Source: Cristatella mucedo (lineage: Eukaryota; Bryozoa; Phylactolaemata; Cristatellidae). Taken from it: 64,000 bases of DNA. The position numbers and the translations under genes are program-made. Positions 1-18,545 of this stretch are shown here, piece after piece. Position 1 is the stretch's first letter; each line of letters opens with the position of its first letter. The DNA lies in assembly GCA_009760855.2 (NCBI GenBank), contig WPIO01000009.1:6528501-6592500 (forward strand), read 5' to 3'. The notes beneath the pieces are model-generated. The model made no database searches. It saw only the letters and a list, made by a program, of their open reading frames with translations, and was not told the origin of the DNA.

Positions 1-1224
1 GAGTTGTCTCATTGAATTGTCGCAAGACAGTTAGCTGACATCCTCAGTATCGGAACGTAACGTCGACGACATCCTGGCAAGTGGGTCTACTGTTCAAGAG
101 CATGAAGATCGTCAGGTGTGGGCGAGGCATGAGAGGTTAACCCTGTCCAACATGTCAACAAGTGCACGCCAGGCCAGACCGATTCCTTGCCTGAGCCGCA
201 TGTCACCAGCTTCGCGAGTATGGTCAGACCCTGCCCGCCAGGGTGGAGGCTCTCACTGATTTACCCTATTTATCTTTGTCCAACTTCAAACTCTTGCGGC
301 CGGCCGTAAGGGATGGCTTAGTAGCTTAGCCAATTTTTATAATAAGTCAGCAGCACTAGTGTGGTCAGCAGCTTTTTCGTCAACTATTGCAAGCTGAGAC
401 TCGGCCGTGCCGAGACTCACACGAAACCCTTTGCAAAAGGTTAAAGTGTCGCGATTAATGCTACGCTGCTAGGCTTATTTGACGCGAGCTTGCCTATAGG
501 CCTTTCGGTAGATGCGCTTCTCAGCATGACCAGACTCGTGCAGCAATACCAGCCGCCCGTCGCGGCCTGTGCTTTTCGCACAGTCACCCCAGACAGCTCA
601 GTAGCTCTGCGTCCAGATGCAAAATTAAATGATGGCTGTGCAATCTGGTGTGACCACATTCACCGGCGTCTATTAGGGTGGTGGAGCGTGGCCTCGAAAG
701 GTGGATCGCTGACCTCGACCTCGACCATCGCTATGAAGCCCGCCGCCGCCGCCGCCGCCGAGGCGATCTCGCTGAGCAGGCCTCTCCGAGCTGGGAGCGG
801 ATGCGACTTCGACCCCTTCAGCTGCACCAATCGACCTTCGCCTTCACCTTAGCTACACCGATCGGATGCAGTCCGCACGCCTGGGCAGGAGCCGATCGTG
901 TAGGCATTGCACTCAGCAGGGCTCCGCCGCTGCCTGAGAGCGCACCGCCGTCGCCGAGCTCGAGCAGGTCGTAAGTGGCTGCACGAGGAGCAGAATTTGC
1001 AGCGCGATATTGCAGCTGTTCTTCATCAGACCCGAGGCTGACGAGCTGACGAGCGACGGCTGCACTTACGTTTTTCTTCTCCCGCTCCCGCGAGCTTTGC
1101 GTCTTCGCCTCAGACGGGCGCGGTTTGAGCTAATTTGAGGTCTTACTTGGGAGCAAGGCATTATTTGGCAACTCGCAGCGGCCCCTGTCTGCAAATGGGA
1201 CCAGATTATCATCCCGCCCTAGAT
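1..1224. other. GC-rich flank, no convincing gene
   Basis: I see no complete gene here. Open frames between about 490 and 980 overlap one another, and the longest are carried by a GCC-repeat run near 738-762. A sequence resembling a splice donor (GTC followed by GTAAGT) occurs near 970, but the frame before it is open for only a few codons. Nothing here resembles the repeat families found elsewhere in the window. Confidence 0.4.
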
Positions 1225-1231
1225 TTGGCCC

Positions 1232-1322
1232 CGGTTTAATAATAATGATAACAATAATACACTTGATAAAACGCCCTTAGAGAACTCAAATCTCTTTCAA
1301 GGCGCTTTACATTTGCTGCAGA
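1232..1322 (-). repeat. L2 LINE 3' terminal fragment
   Basis: An interrupted AATAAT run is followed by the reverse complement of the L2 3' hairpin and the Leu-rich 3' UTR start (the 'aggcgctttacatttgctgca' block seen in other copies, quoted here only by its position at about 1298-1318). It is the extreme 3' tip of an element inserted on the minus strand. It directly abuts a SINE. Confidence 0.75.
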
Positions 1323-1323
1323 G

Positions 1324-1450
1324 GATTAAGGTGCTCGCTTTAAACGACCGAGTTCGAGGGGCTCACGATTACGATCGAGGTCGTGGGCTCGAGTCCTGCG
1401 GCGAGAGAGATTTAGTTCTCGCAGGTGGTGTAGAAATAAATAATAACACA
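1324..1450 (+). repeat. tRNA-derived SINE, L2-tailed type
   Basis: An A-box-like start (gattaaggtgctcgc) is followed by a B-box-like block (gtcgtgggctcgagtcctg) and then by a tail containing GAGATTTAGTTCTC and an AT-rich end. The tail copies the hairpin at the 3' end of the L2 elements in this window. Same layout as the copies at 26.2, 41.5, 47.4 and 49.0 kb. Confidence 0.7.
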
Positions 1451-1724
1451 TTTTCATATTGATTTCTTCAGCCGCATTTACAGAACCAGCTTGATGGCCA
1501 TTTTCAAATTGCTAAGAATATCGCTTGGCAGCATTTTGGCTCGATGCACTGGCCACGTCAGTGGCATTTGAGGACTTGGTGTTAGCCTTCTGCAAATGTC
1601 AAAGAATTAAGAGAGGCCAAACCACCAATGAACTCAAGGTTGCATGCAGCTCCTAATCAATGGCAACGGAAGCCTGCAGCAGACCAGTTTCGGTTTGACC
1701 GGAGCGACCGTGTTGTCATTACAG

Positions 1725-1826
1725 CATAGGTGGGTCACCGCAGAACAACCGTCGGAGTCTCAACCCGAGGATGCCGTGCAGGTCTTTCGCTCGCTTTTCG
1801 CACATTTCAATATTCAGGAAGACTTG
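1725..1826 (+). CDS. Possible internal exon, unknown protein
   Basis: This is a candidate exon of 34 codons, phase 0 at both ends. It lies between a pyrimidine-rich acceptor (TCATTACAG) and a GTGACT donor. The peptide has a non-repetitive composition with an amphipathic stretch (AVQVFRSLFAHFNIQEDL). I do not recognise it and found no neighbour exon that joins it in phase, so it may be a chance open frame or a relic. It lies between two SINEs. Confidence 0.25.
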
Positions 1827-2097
1827 GTGACTGAACAACGGCCCACGGTTTACCGTTGCCGAGTTTTTAGACTTTGCGTCGCGCCGTTGCGCTCACTCCC
1901 TCCAGCTCGAACTAACAGCTAAGGCAGTGGGCTAGCGGAGAGATTCGTCCAATCGGCAACGACAAAAACCGACGAAGCTGTCGCACGACAAAGCTGCCAG
2001 CCCAGTTCTTACACGCCTTGCCAAACCTGCCAATTGTTAACTGTTTCCAACTCCAGCAAGTCTGCTGCCGCGCTGAGGACGCCGCTGTCTCCTAGCG

Positions 2098-2262
2098 ATG
2101 GCACACTGGGTAAGGCGGTTGCTTTCCCGACCTCGGTCCCGAGGTCGTGGGTTCGATTCCTGCGGTGGGCGATCTTTGATCGCCACTGCAAGCGGCGGTG
2201 ATAGCCGTAAAGGCTCCTCTGTCGCTATGCAAAAAGAGGCTGTCTAATCAGCTAGGATTATT
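2098..2262 (+). repeat. tRNA-derived SINE, second type
   Basis: This copy has an A-box-like segment (cacactgggtaaggcgg) and a close B-box (gtgggttcgattcctg). They are followed by a conserved body with an 'actgcaagcggcggtgatag' type block and an AGAGGCTGTCTAATCAGCTAG end. The same body occurs at 27.3, 30.0, 35.3 and 35.6 kb, which makes this a dispersed Pol III-type family and not a tRNA gene. Confidence 0.8.
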
Positions 2263-2773
2263 TTTTTTTTAAGACTAAAAGCATTCGAAATAGCCAAGCA
2301 GGTCCGGCTAGAATTGAAAACTAGAAAGACACATATTAACTTGGTAGGATTTATTTATTTATTCATCTATAGTGACGAGCAAGCGTTGGCGGCGCGTCTG
2401 GCAGCGCCGCAGGCGGCTGCTGGCAGAGCGGCAGCGAACGGACGGACGCGAAGGCCCCGGCTGTTCGGAACTGGCCCCAGGCGAAGGGGAGCGGGAGTGC
2501 GAGAGAGTTCGTGCAGGAAAGAAGAGGGAGGACTCGTGTGGCCGAGGTCAAGGCTTCGAGCAGCCCAGGAGCGACTAGCCCAAGTGAGACTCGCTGAAGT
2601 GAACGAGACGTCATCAGCGACAGCGAGCGCTCGAGTTTAGCCGAGCTGCTCCGCGACAGCGAGCCGCCTGGATCGCGATGCTCTCGCGATATTGCGAGCT
2701 ACTCGAATTGTTCCGCGTGTGGCGCCTCGCACTCCTAACGAATGAACCGACCGCGGGTCAGCTCAGCTGGCAG

Positions 2774-4226
2774 GACGCACGATACGGAGCCAGCCGCGCT
2801 GGGCGGCGTCGTTTCCGGTCTCGCTCAGTTGCTGAAAGTACCCGTCGGGAATAGCCAGCGCTACTTGGAAAGCATCGCCGAAAATACGATTGGCTCTCAG
2901 ATTGGTACGATCGCTGTCGCTTGGAGATTGGAGTCACGCTCCTCGATAAGAACTGTGACCACACCGCGGCATATACCGCGGATAGTACCTAATGGGCACT
3001 TGGCAATAGAGGCAGTAGGTGCGATCCGAAAGAAGCGGAAGTAGTACCCTCCCCCCCAGTTGCGACATGCACGTGTATTCCTTTTTGCTTGCGACCCGCC
3101 GATGGCCTATGGGCGCAGTTGGTTGCAAAAAGGAGGGACTGCTGCTGCTGGCATTGGTTACAAATTGACCGCGTAATTACTGAGAAGGAATCTACCTGCT
3201 CGGCTCGCATACAATCGTGTTAGCAGTCTGATGACGAAGAAATGCTAGCGTTCGGAATGGTCACGTGGAGGTCGCTTACGCAAAAGGAAAAGAAAACTAG
3301 CTCGCAGTGCACGCAGAGCTGTTGGCTTTGACGCATCGCGGCCTCGGAATGCTGACGGTCACACCGTCGCACTCGATCGGCCATGCGGCGGTGGCCGCGG
3401 CGGGCCTGCCACGTGCACTCGTCCAACCGAATTTCATCTCATGGTGGTCGCAACTTAATGCAATCTTCGACAGGTGCTAGCAATCTCGACTCGGCCGCTT
3501 TAGCGTGCTTATGGTGCGCTTTTAATGGCAACGAGACCATCTCATGCTGCTACTGCGGAGGTGACCCGGATGTTGCCCGCCGGATGCTGCGAAGTGCTCT
3601 TCTAGGCTGCGTGAGTTTTGACTTGCAACGGAAGTCGCTATCGCCAAGAACGTGGCCAGGCTCTAAGAAGAGAGATTTATTTTTAAAATTCGAGAGCTTG
3701 ATAGTGGTCGTGAAAATTTTCCGCTGATCAACTCTGCTTGCTGCAAAAAAGGGCTACGCTTCAGAATGGTCGCTTTCACTGGCACGTTCGTGACGGCGTG
3801 AAGAAGCTACTTGCCCAGGACGCTCGCGCGAGGTAGTAGTGCACAATGAACGTCCACTGACTGCGAGAAATCGTAGTAGCTGGCCTTGCCGAGTGCTAGC
3901 TATTCCGTCACTCGAGCGTACACGAGCCACGCACGACGACGCACGGAACGGAACGACGAGGCACGCTTCGGAGCCGGCGGCATCTTCTCGTGCGAGAAGC
4001 CAGTGCCCGCACATTGCGGCGTCAGCGCGCAGGTGGCTCCACTTTTGCTTCATCGCTGGCAGCTGCGACAGCTGCGGCGTGGTGGCGGCAGCGTTTTCTC
4101 AGGCCCGCTACGGTTACAAAGAAAACACCGAGGCCGCGCCATCGCGAGGGGTGGCTAATTAAGAAGCCTTTAATATACCTGCCTCATTTGAGCGGAAGGG
4201 AATTGAGTATTTATTTTTACTGCTAA
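2774..4226 (+). CDS. Gene alpha: unknown protein with Cys-rich exon
   Basis: Exons 2774-2904 and 3474-3560 join in phase (phase 2 start, 1/1 junction). The first encodes an ordinary globular-looking segment that includes 'LAQLLKVPVGNSQRYLESI'. It starts after CTGGCAG and ends at a GTACGA donor. The second starts after TTCGACAG and ends at GTGACC. It encodes a cysteine cluster (CLWCAF, nine residues, then CCYCG), a spacing that could bind zinc. A possible terminal exon at 4063-4226 starts in the matching phase 1 after CATCGCTGGCAG and stops 98 bp before the gene A TATA box, but its peptide is low in information. The 5' end was not found; the exon at 1725-1826 does not join in phase. Family not recognised. 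The two internal exons are moderately convincing and the rest is weak. Confidence 0.4.
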
Positions 4227-4321
4227 TCTTCGTCGAGCAGAAAGAGCCCATTTAACTTGCCCTGCGCGTAATTAGGCGCCTGAGCGGTCGCGAGCCGATA
4301 ATCGATACAAACGTCGGTTCA

Positions 4322-4350
4322 CATATAAAACCGAGCGGCACGCTCAGCAC
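4322..4350 (+). promoter_or_regulatory. TATA box and initiator of gene A
   Basis: TATAAAA lies at 4324-4330. A TCAGC initiator-like motif at 4344-4348 is 20 bp downstream, slightly closer than the usual 25-30 bp, so the real start may be a few bases further on. The first good ATG is about 94 bp further downstream at 4440. The region is CpG-rich. Confidence 0.6.
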
Positions 4351-4439
4351 CGACCGCGAGGAGCATTTTGTCGCGGGACGCGACGGGACTATCACATCGA
4401 CGACGCGACCGTCGCACCCTGACCGCGATCATTCACCGA

Positions 4440-11485
<7,046 letters not shown>

Positions 11486-12078
11486 AGCACCGTAGAGACA
11501 ACTTATAAAGAGAAGTCGCTTGATCCTCAGGACTTCGGGGGCGGGCGGGCGGCGGAATTTTCAGGAGCGCCCTCCGCTGCGTTGGGGCGTCGAACCGACC
11601 GCAACGCGACTTCTAAAAACCGGCGGCCCCTGTTCGACTCTTAATGTAGTGAGGCGCCTTACGCTCTCGGCGAGACGGCCTCCCCCGTATTGCAATATCG
11701 TCGTTGTCAAGATTCCCGCAGCGGACGCATCCGCTCATTGCAGCAGGCGTGCGATCGGGACGCGGCTGTCGCGTCGCGCCTTCTTGTCGAGTACTGAGCC
11801 GCGTCCGGCGTCGCACGACCGTCGAGCGGTAGAGACCGCCGTCGCTTGGCGTCGCCGGCGCCTCGAAATTTAGCGACTTGATCCGCATTGAGCGAAGCGG
11901 AGCTCAAGATGGAGTTGTGGGAAGGTGTGATGGCGGCGTGTACTGTGGGCGATACGAGCAGGCTCGCGAAGGAAGGATCTCTTCCGAGATCGCCGGTACA
12001 GGCGACGGCTGAGCGCTCCGAAATACATGCGTTTTTTCTCGTCGGGCGTTTTAATTACTCTGCAGAAACAAAATAAAA

Positions 12079-12217
<139 letters not shown>

Positions 12218-12269
12218 ATCTACGTTTGCCGTTCGAAATAGCGACAAAAAGACTACACGTAGATGTGCT

Positions 12270-12530
12270 TCCTGCGGAGCGCACTCAAAGCTTCAAGTGC
12301 TTCTGTCTGTGCTCATACGGTGGCTTCGCAGACTTTGCCTCACGCAGCAAAGACAAAGTGAGAGCAGCATAGCTGGGCCCGGAGGACAGTCGGGGCAATA
12401 GGTGGCATTACAGTAAGCGGCGCTGTACGATGGGATAGAAGGTGCTAGAGTCGGCAGCTGGAGAAAAGAGATGCCATTGCATAAAAGTTGCGGAGGCGAT
12501 TTTTCAGGTCCGAGGCTGGCAGGGCGAAAG
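12270..12530 (-). repeat. Degenerate LINE 3' remnant (second family)
   Basis: A diverged match to the 19.3-kb minus-strand copy, aligned over 'gcgcactcaaagcttcaag' and 'gcttcgcagactttgcctc'. It has no coding capacity. Confidence 0.5.
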
Positions 12531-13484
12531 ATTTGTTCACCACAACTTCGCGGCCTTTGTGATCACCACAGTACAGGCTTCGTGGCTTTTCCAGTTGCCT
12601 CGCCAATACTGTGATGCGGCAGTCCTATCTAAAAAGAAAAGCGAGCGAACCACTAGTGTAATACTAATATAAATTTGTATAGCACAATAAGAGAGAGCCA
12701 AATAGCTTTATAGGCACTTTATATAAATTCTGCGAACGAGACCTTTGGACAGATACAGCAGTAAGATCGATAGTCCCTGCTCCTGAACATGGGACGAGAA
12801 ATTGACTAGCTTCGGATGTTTCTTCTAATTAAAACTTTCGAATTTCATGCAGACGTAAAAGAGAACAAATGAGTTACCTAAAATACGAGCACTCGCAAAG
12901 ATGGTCGCAATACAACTCCTCTATTTAGGAGAGCAGAGTCACTCGTTCCAGCGTATGATTAGCGTTTCCTATACGGAGTTCTGACAAATAAACTGGTCGC
13001 AATATCAGGGCTGCCATTCTTACCATTTCAAGCATGTTCCTCGGGGCTTCACTCACTGACCTGCAGGGCGTCTGCATCTGTGTGGAAGGTAGCTGAGGGC
13101 TTTCGCGGCCTCAAGCCATCAGACTGCATAATCAAGCGTGACGATGCAGCATGCTTCCGTTACCACGCCCATAGCTGCCACGCCTCACAGCAGTCGCCTA
13201 TCCTGAACCCTTCGCTCTGGAAAAGAGCGGAGTCCATCTCAACGGCATGTAATGTACGAGTTTATATGAAGCTGCCAATTCTTAGTAAGCATGTCAGAGA
13301 AGAGCTCGGCGGAAATTGCTAACAGCCTTATAGAAGCGCCGTCATATTATACCGCATTATATTATAGAGTGGCGCCGTCGTACTAAAGGTCTCACGTAGC
13401 GGTGCGAAGACGCTGGAATCAGCGACGTCGCAATAGTACCTATTTACTTGCCATTACATACTTATAAAGGAACTCTAGGAATGA
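12531..13484. other. AT-richer spacer, nothing recognised
   Basis: No exon, tRNA or known repeat family could be supported. An 80-codon open frame at 13080-13322 has no splice or promoter context. Confidence 0.4.
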
Positions 13485-13549
13485 GGCGTGACGTGGCGTG
13501 ACGTGACGTGACGTGACGTGACGTGACGTGACGTGACGTGACGTGACGA
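13485..13549 (+). repeat. TGACG pentamer array
   Basis: GTGACGTGACGTGACG... makes about 12 units with one GTGGC variant near the start. Each junction recreates TGACGT, the half-palindrome bound by CREB/ATF bZIP factors. It is followed 31 bp later by a perfect hairpin. Confidence 0.95.
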
Positions 13550-13580
13550 GCGGCTGCTCTTTTTCTGGAGGTCTTTTCTT

Positions 13581-13612
13581 GATCGAGCCGCCGGTAGTCC
13601 GGCGGCTCGATC
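13581..13612. repeat. Perfect 14-bp hairpin
   Basis: GATCGAGCCGCCGG, loop TAGT, CCGGCGGCTCGATC. It stands alone with no flanking homology to transposon termini seen in this window. Confidence 0.95.
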
Positions 13613-14269
13613 CTCAGTCGTGTTTTTTCCAGTGCGGTTGGTGCGGCCGGCCGGTGCGGCCTGCTCTTGCGGGGCAGAGGGTTTTGCGAATGGCGGCGCC
13701 GGACGCGGCGAAACGGCGGCGTCAGCTAAAAAACCGCTCGATTAAGGCTGATAATCAGTATTCACGAGTATGCACGACAGTTATGCGATAATCTACGGGC
13801 GAGACCGTATGCAAGCCGGCGTCGTGAGATAGGCAAGCAGTGGTCGATCGGTGAGCTCAACATTGGCATCTGAGCTGATTTGAGCTCTAAGCCGGAGAGC
13901 CGTTAGGGTACGTCGCGGCTGTCGGCCAACGATGTCGCGCGCCGAGATTTTTCACATTTCTAAAGGGCGCTGCGGACCGCTCTCTTCTAGCACGCCCCCT
14001 TAGCTTTATGAAGCTGCAGACGACTATTATCGTCTCATATCTAGCTGTGTCGAGTGAATTTATTTTGGAATGACTGGGGGAATCATGCAAAATCGTGCAG
14101 CTTCCACAGCTCGGCTTCAAGCTAACTCCCAATTCTCGGCCTCTTTTGGAGTGCGTGGCATTGCTAAGACCATCGCGGCATCCCATCATGACGACTTTTA
14201 CACTAGACGTTTCGAGCATATGTACACGTTCGATGCATACATCTGCCTCTCAAGCCACCAGTAGTGATT

Positions 14270-14905
14270 AGGTAAGATTCTGGAAAGTTTTCTTCAGGGC
14301 ACCCAGTGCCCAAGCTTCTCTCAGTGTGAGTGCATCTGCTAGTGGACTCCATCACACGTGACGAAGAGACAGTGAGAGGCAGAGCTGTATCAGGAGGGCA
14401 GTTGTGGAAGTGAGTAGCATGGAAGTAGCGTCTAAGGACGGCTGGAAAAGATGTGCCGCAATCGCCAGCAAGACCGGAGATGTCGTTGCTTGCGCAAGAA
14501 TTGTGGCAGCGAGTGTCACAGTTTATGACTCGCAAAGCAAAAGCTTCGCCATGGGTCATTAAGCGTGGAAATTTAATAGCTAATTTATTTTCCATAGAAG
14601 ACTTGTAGGCACGAGGAGACTGAAATTGCTGTAGCAATTCAACTGGGTACAAAGGAGCTATGTCGTAACAAGTTTTTATGGTCAGAGTTAGAATTTTGCC
14701 CTATATCCATTGTTTAATTGGAAGCCATCGCAACTCTTTCGGCAAATGAGATACATCGCTGAACCGCTGGCATTTGTTGACTAACTACGCAGCTATGTTC
14801 AGCTGGTAGGTATCAGTTGTTTTTGGTAGCCCAGCAAAAACGTAACTGCAGTAGTCGAGCCTCGACTGAACCAGAGAACTAGTTGGATTTTAGCTAGCCA
14901 CCGCG
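14270..14905 (-). repeat. LINE remnant (second family), 3' part
   Basis: Read on the minus strand it gives broken reverse-transcriptase C-terminal text ending in 'YPVELLQQFQSPRAYKSS', parallel to the 19.3-kb copy (LAELLHQFQPVRALRSC). Frameshifts and stops are present throughout. The upper part, to about 14905, aligns at the nucleotide level only. Confidence 0.65.
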
Positions 14906-15538
14906 GTGGACAGTTCCTCACGTTATACTGAGAGGGTGCGTGGTGAATAGCCTAGGAACTGGACTTTTTAATGAGAACATGAAGTGAGATCAATGAGAAA
15001 CGTGATGTGCCTAAAAAAAGATCGAGTTCTCTGGGAGCGCCATAACAATTGTATTACTGTTATGTATTATTATTATGGCCGCTATTGAATGCCTGTAACC
15101 GTGCGCTGGTGTCAAATAGACATGTCTACATAACCAATACGGACTTGGAATGCTAAAGTATGAGCGCTCTGCGTCGTCACTGCCGTGTTCCTGTTACTAT
15201 CGGCGTACCTGCTTGCATTGGTGCAGCACCCACTAATAGCTAGCCCTGCTACATGATTCAGGCTTCGCCAGTATTTGTCGGGCGGCTGTGGCTGTCACCG
15301 CTAGGAGCGCTCTGTTTGCGGCTTAGTTACCACCGGACGCGGAAGCCGCACAGCGAGCGAGCGTTTGTAACAATGGGCCCGCATGGTTGGCTGTCTGAGC
15401 TCCGCCTGGATTCCTTGAATGAGCAGAGGTGTTCGCCATCTCGTTTTCTACTCGTTAAAGTAACCGCTTTAACGTTCAAAAACCAGCAAGCTCTGGAGCC
15501 CGACAGCAGCACCTCAGCTGATCAATGTAGGAAGCATA

Positions 15539-16256
15539 AAGTCGACCCTCGTTTATCGTGGTTAATCCGTTCCAGACTCTAGCTGGATAGGTGAATTTCC
15601 GCGAAGTAGGATTTTTTATTTATAAATCGAATATTTTCGTAGTTAGAGCATAGAAGACCTGTTCATGACCCTTTAACTATGGTTTTAAACATTATTAGAG
15701 CCCTCCGGACATGAAATAACACCCCTTTAGTCACCATTATACTCGTATTACCAAATATATTAGACAAAATAAGATAAAATAAGACTTCAGACATTACAAA
15801 GCTTCTATTGTTATCATTGCACATTTAATTGCGCACAAAATTCTCACGCACTAACACCAAGCTATGAAGTTAGTGCGTTTGATGATACAGCAATTAAGAT
15901 GAAGAGATGTACAGCACAGTAAAGAAGAGAAAGATTACCGCTCCTGTGAAGGCCGGACTTCAGTAGGAAAGTCTTCAGGTAGTGCAGTATCTTCGCTCCT
16001 GTGAAGGCCGGACTTCAGTAGGAAAGTCTTCAGGTAGTGCAGTATCTTCAACAGGTGCGCCGTCTTCTTCCGTATTTCATGCGTACAGTAATTCTAATTT
16101 TAATAGTAATACAAGGGTGTATAATTGACTCAGACAAATGAGCGCTGTATCATTTTCACTATTTCGATACACTTTTTAATGAATATACACGTATTTAAAA
16201 AACCACGATCGAGTGAAACCGCGAAAGTCGAAGCGAGAAGTAGCGAGGGACGACTG
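15539..16256. mobile_element. Tigger/pogo-like non-autonomous DNA transposon
   Basis: The element is 718 bp and lies between TA dinucleotides (15537-15538 and 16257-16258). Its left end AAGTCGACCCTCG and right end CGAGGGACGACTGT are imperfect terminal inverted repeats of the ACAGTCGTCCCTCG type. The body is AT-rich with no transposase. An internal 55-bp tandem duplication lies at 15939-16048. From memory, very similar sequences are widespread in aquatic animal genomes; I could not check this. TA duplication fits the Tc1/mariner-pogo superfamily. Confidence 0.7.
15939..16048 (+). repeat. 55-bp tandem duplication inside the MITE
   Basis: Two exact consecutive copies start at CGCTCCTGTGAAGGCCGG. 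The perfect identity indicates a recent event within an older element. Confidence 0.95.
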
Positions 16257-16259
16257 TAA

Positions 16260-17205
16260 AGAACTAATACGGCGAACTGTCGGCGGGAGCTTCAGTTGAA
16301 AGATATGGGGAATGACTAGTCTATTTATGTCTACGACAGCACCGCTCCGCGCAGATATAGCGATAGAGGACTATTGCAGAAATCAAGAAATCTCATAATT
16401 TATTGATAGGTCATGCTCTTTACCATATAGCTGTACATTTCAAAGTGCGAGAGGTGCACATAATTCCACTACGGATGTGCAGTAAAACCGACTAATCCTC
16501 ACACTTCTGATTACCTTTGTACTACGTCAAAGTCATAGGTTTAGCCAAACTCGGTTCCTAATAATTATAAATTAATAGCAACTAATAATCTCTAGCCACT
16601 TTCATAGTCTCACTGATTTAGAATAGCTACGTTTTACTGCCAAAGACATGTTGGCTAGTATCATATTTCAATTTCTGCAGAGCTACCAGGCCTAAATTCC
16701 TGGAAATTGTATACTTGGGAAAATCTATGCAAGACGCAACACGGCAGACCACTGCAGATTGGGTATGTCTTTTTAAAGCGGAGCCCTGACACCGACAAGG
16801 CATGCATTCTGGTGATGGCTGGTTTCATTTCATTAAAGCAACGCGACTAATTATTCTTGATTGGCCGTCCCGCGGAAACTAGTGTTTAGAACTCTCGCTG
16901 TACACATGAAGATAAAACAAACTTACTCTTCATATGAAACCTATTGATTTTCGACTGCAATAAGTGATCTCCGTTCTCATAATTATGAGCTGTCGTGCGG
17001 TTATCGTCGAGTGCTCGTGATTTAGGTGTCCCCTTTTAACACTGCATGAAATTTCTTATATTCAGAAAGACGCCTCCCAAAACTAATCAATATGCTTGAT
17101 CCATGTGCAACCTTAAAGAAATTCTTATCGCAATGGTTGACTTTAGGTTTACTGAAGAACAATTTCACTAAAGGTTAATGCTAATGGTCTTACTTAAGAA
17201 GTATT
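16260..17205. other. AT-rich spacer, nothing recognised
   Basis: No open frame above about 60 codons, no microsatellite and no match to the other repeat families. Confidence 0.45.
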
Positions 17206-17212
17206 CTAAAAT

Positions 17213-17740
17213 CGTAGGTTTTGTCGCTCACTTTTAGGTCTCTTCATTCTATGGCTCCAGCCTATCTTTCAGAGATACTACCCCATCAGGCAAAGCATCG
17301 TACCACTCGCTTTTCGGAATCCAACAGTCTAGAAATACCTCGTACAAACCTTAAATCCTTTGGAGACCGTGCATTTAGCTCGTATGCTCCCACAGCCTGG
17401 AACTCCCTCCCGACCTGCATCAGAACATCCCCTGACCTGACCACATTTAAAAGAAACTTAAAAACATACCTATTTAGGACAGCATTTAGTGGGTCCTTGT
17501 GATTCGTCCTCGATGTGCTTATGCGTGCTGACACTGTTCATGCTGCCACTAACCACATTTGCATGCTGACCCAGTGCATGTAACCCCTAACCATGTTATT
17601 CATTTTGTTTGTTTTTCAAGCATGATTTTACTTACTATTCTATTGCGTATCACTTTGCAGCAAATGTAAAGCGCCTAGAAAGAGATTAAGTTCTCTGAGG
17701 GCGCTTTATCAAGTGCAATATTATTATTATTATTATTACA
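17213..17740 (+). repeat. L2-clade LINE, 5'-truncated 3' end
   Basis: An open frame (17221-17502) encodes the conserved C-terminus of L2 ORF2: LTFRSLHSMAPAYLSEIL, then PRTNLKSFGDRAFSSYAP and AWNSLP. It is followed by the 3' UTR, the hairpin GCGCCTAGAAAGAGATTAAG...GGGCGC (about 17668-17704) and a (TTA)n tail. The frame is intact, so this is one of the younger copies. Severe 5' truncation is typical of target-primed reverse transcription. Confidence 0.9.
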
Positions 17741-17744
17741 TTTT

Positions 17745-18540
17745 GAAACTAGCTCTTAATTTTGGTTTATGTGTAAATTTCGGTGGATGTTTTGCGTCTA
17801 CATTTATTAACGTTCGTTGAAACTAAGGCTGTACATGTAGTTTTAATTCTAGAGAAATTTTATTTTTGACGATTAAGCACCAATAAAATCAGAAAGAAGG
17901 TGATCATTTTTTCGAGCTTTTTCTTAGCACGATAGATCGAAGAGTCTATCCTCAAGTAAGCATCCATCGAGATAGCCTCCCCCACTCCACTGATTAGCCA
18001 CCACTCCTTGTTATACCTCAGTGTCCATCTTCAAGCCAGTCACTAGTGACCTCAACTTGAAGTAAATCTCTCAGTCACAGGAGACTATTAGCGCTCCAGA
18101 CACCGTACTAAGTGTTGTCTCTCGTAGATGCCTAGATTTGTTGCTGTCATGCATAGTTAACGCCATAAATATTTCCTTAGCCTCTGGTCGTGCAGCTAAG
18201 TCCGTACAAAAAAAGTTATAGACTCCAGGGCTAGTTTCTGCTAGTTCTCTGTGCTGTATCTCTCGTCAGCTTTTTACTGCGAATCTTTTTAAGCAAGCAC
18301 TCCTTGGACACGCCTTCTGTCACCTGGGTATCGCTACGCAGAGCGGTTCAGGACCCAGCTTGTCGTTTGATGAGCAAACTTTGTCTACAGTCAAGTCGGC
18401 GTACTTACGGGTATTCGGAGCATCGCCGAAATTGAAGCCTCCTTAGATAAGAGCGCGACAGCCCAAGTTGTTATTGCGCCTGTGACATTGCGTCTAGACA
18501 TCTTTAGTATTCCCTTTATTCAAGACGCCTGCTCTACGTC
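17745..18540. other. Spacer, nothing recognised
   Basis: AT-rich to about 17900, then mixed sequence. I see no gene and no repeat shared with the rest of the window. Confidence 0.4.
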
Positions 18541-18545
18541 CTTAA

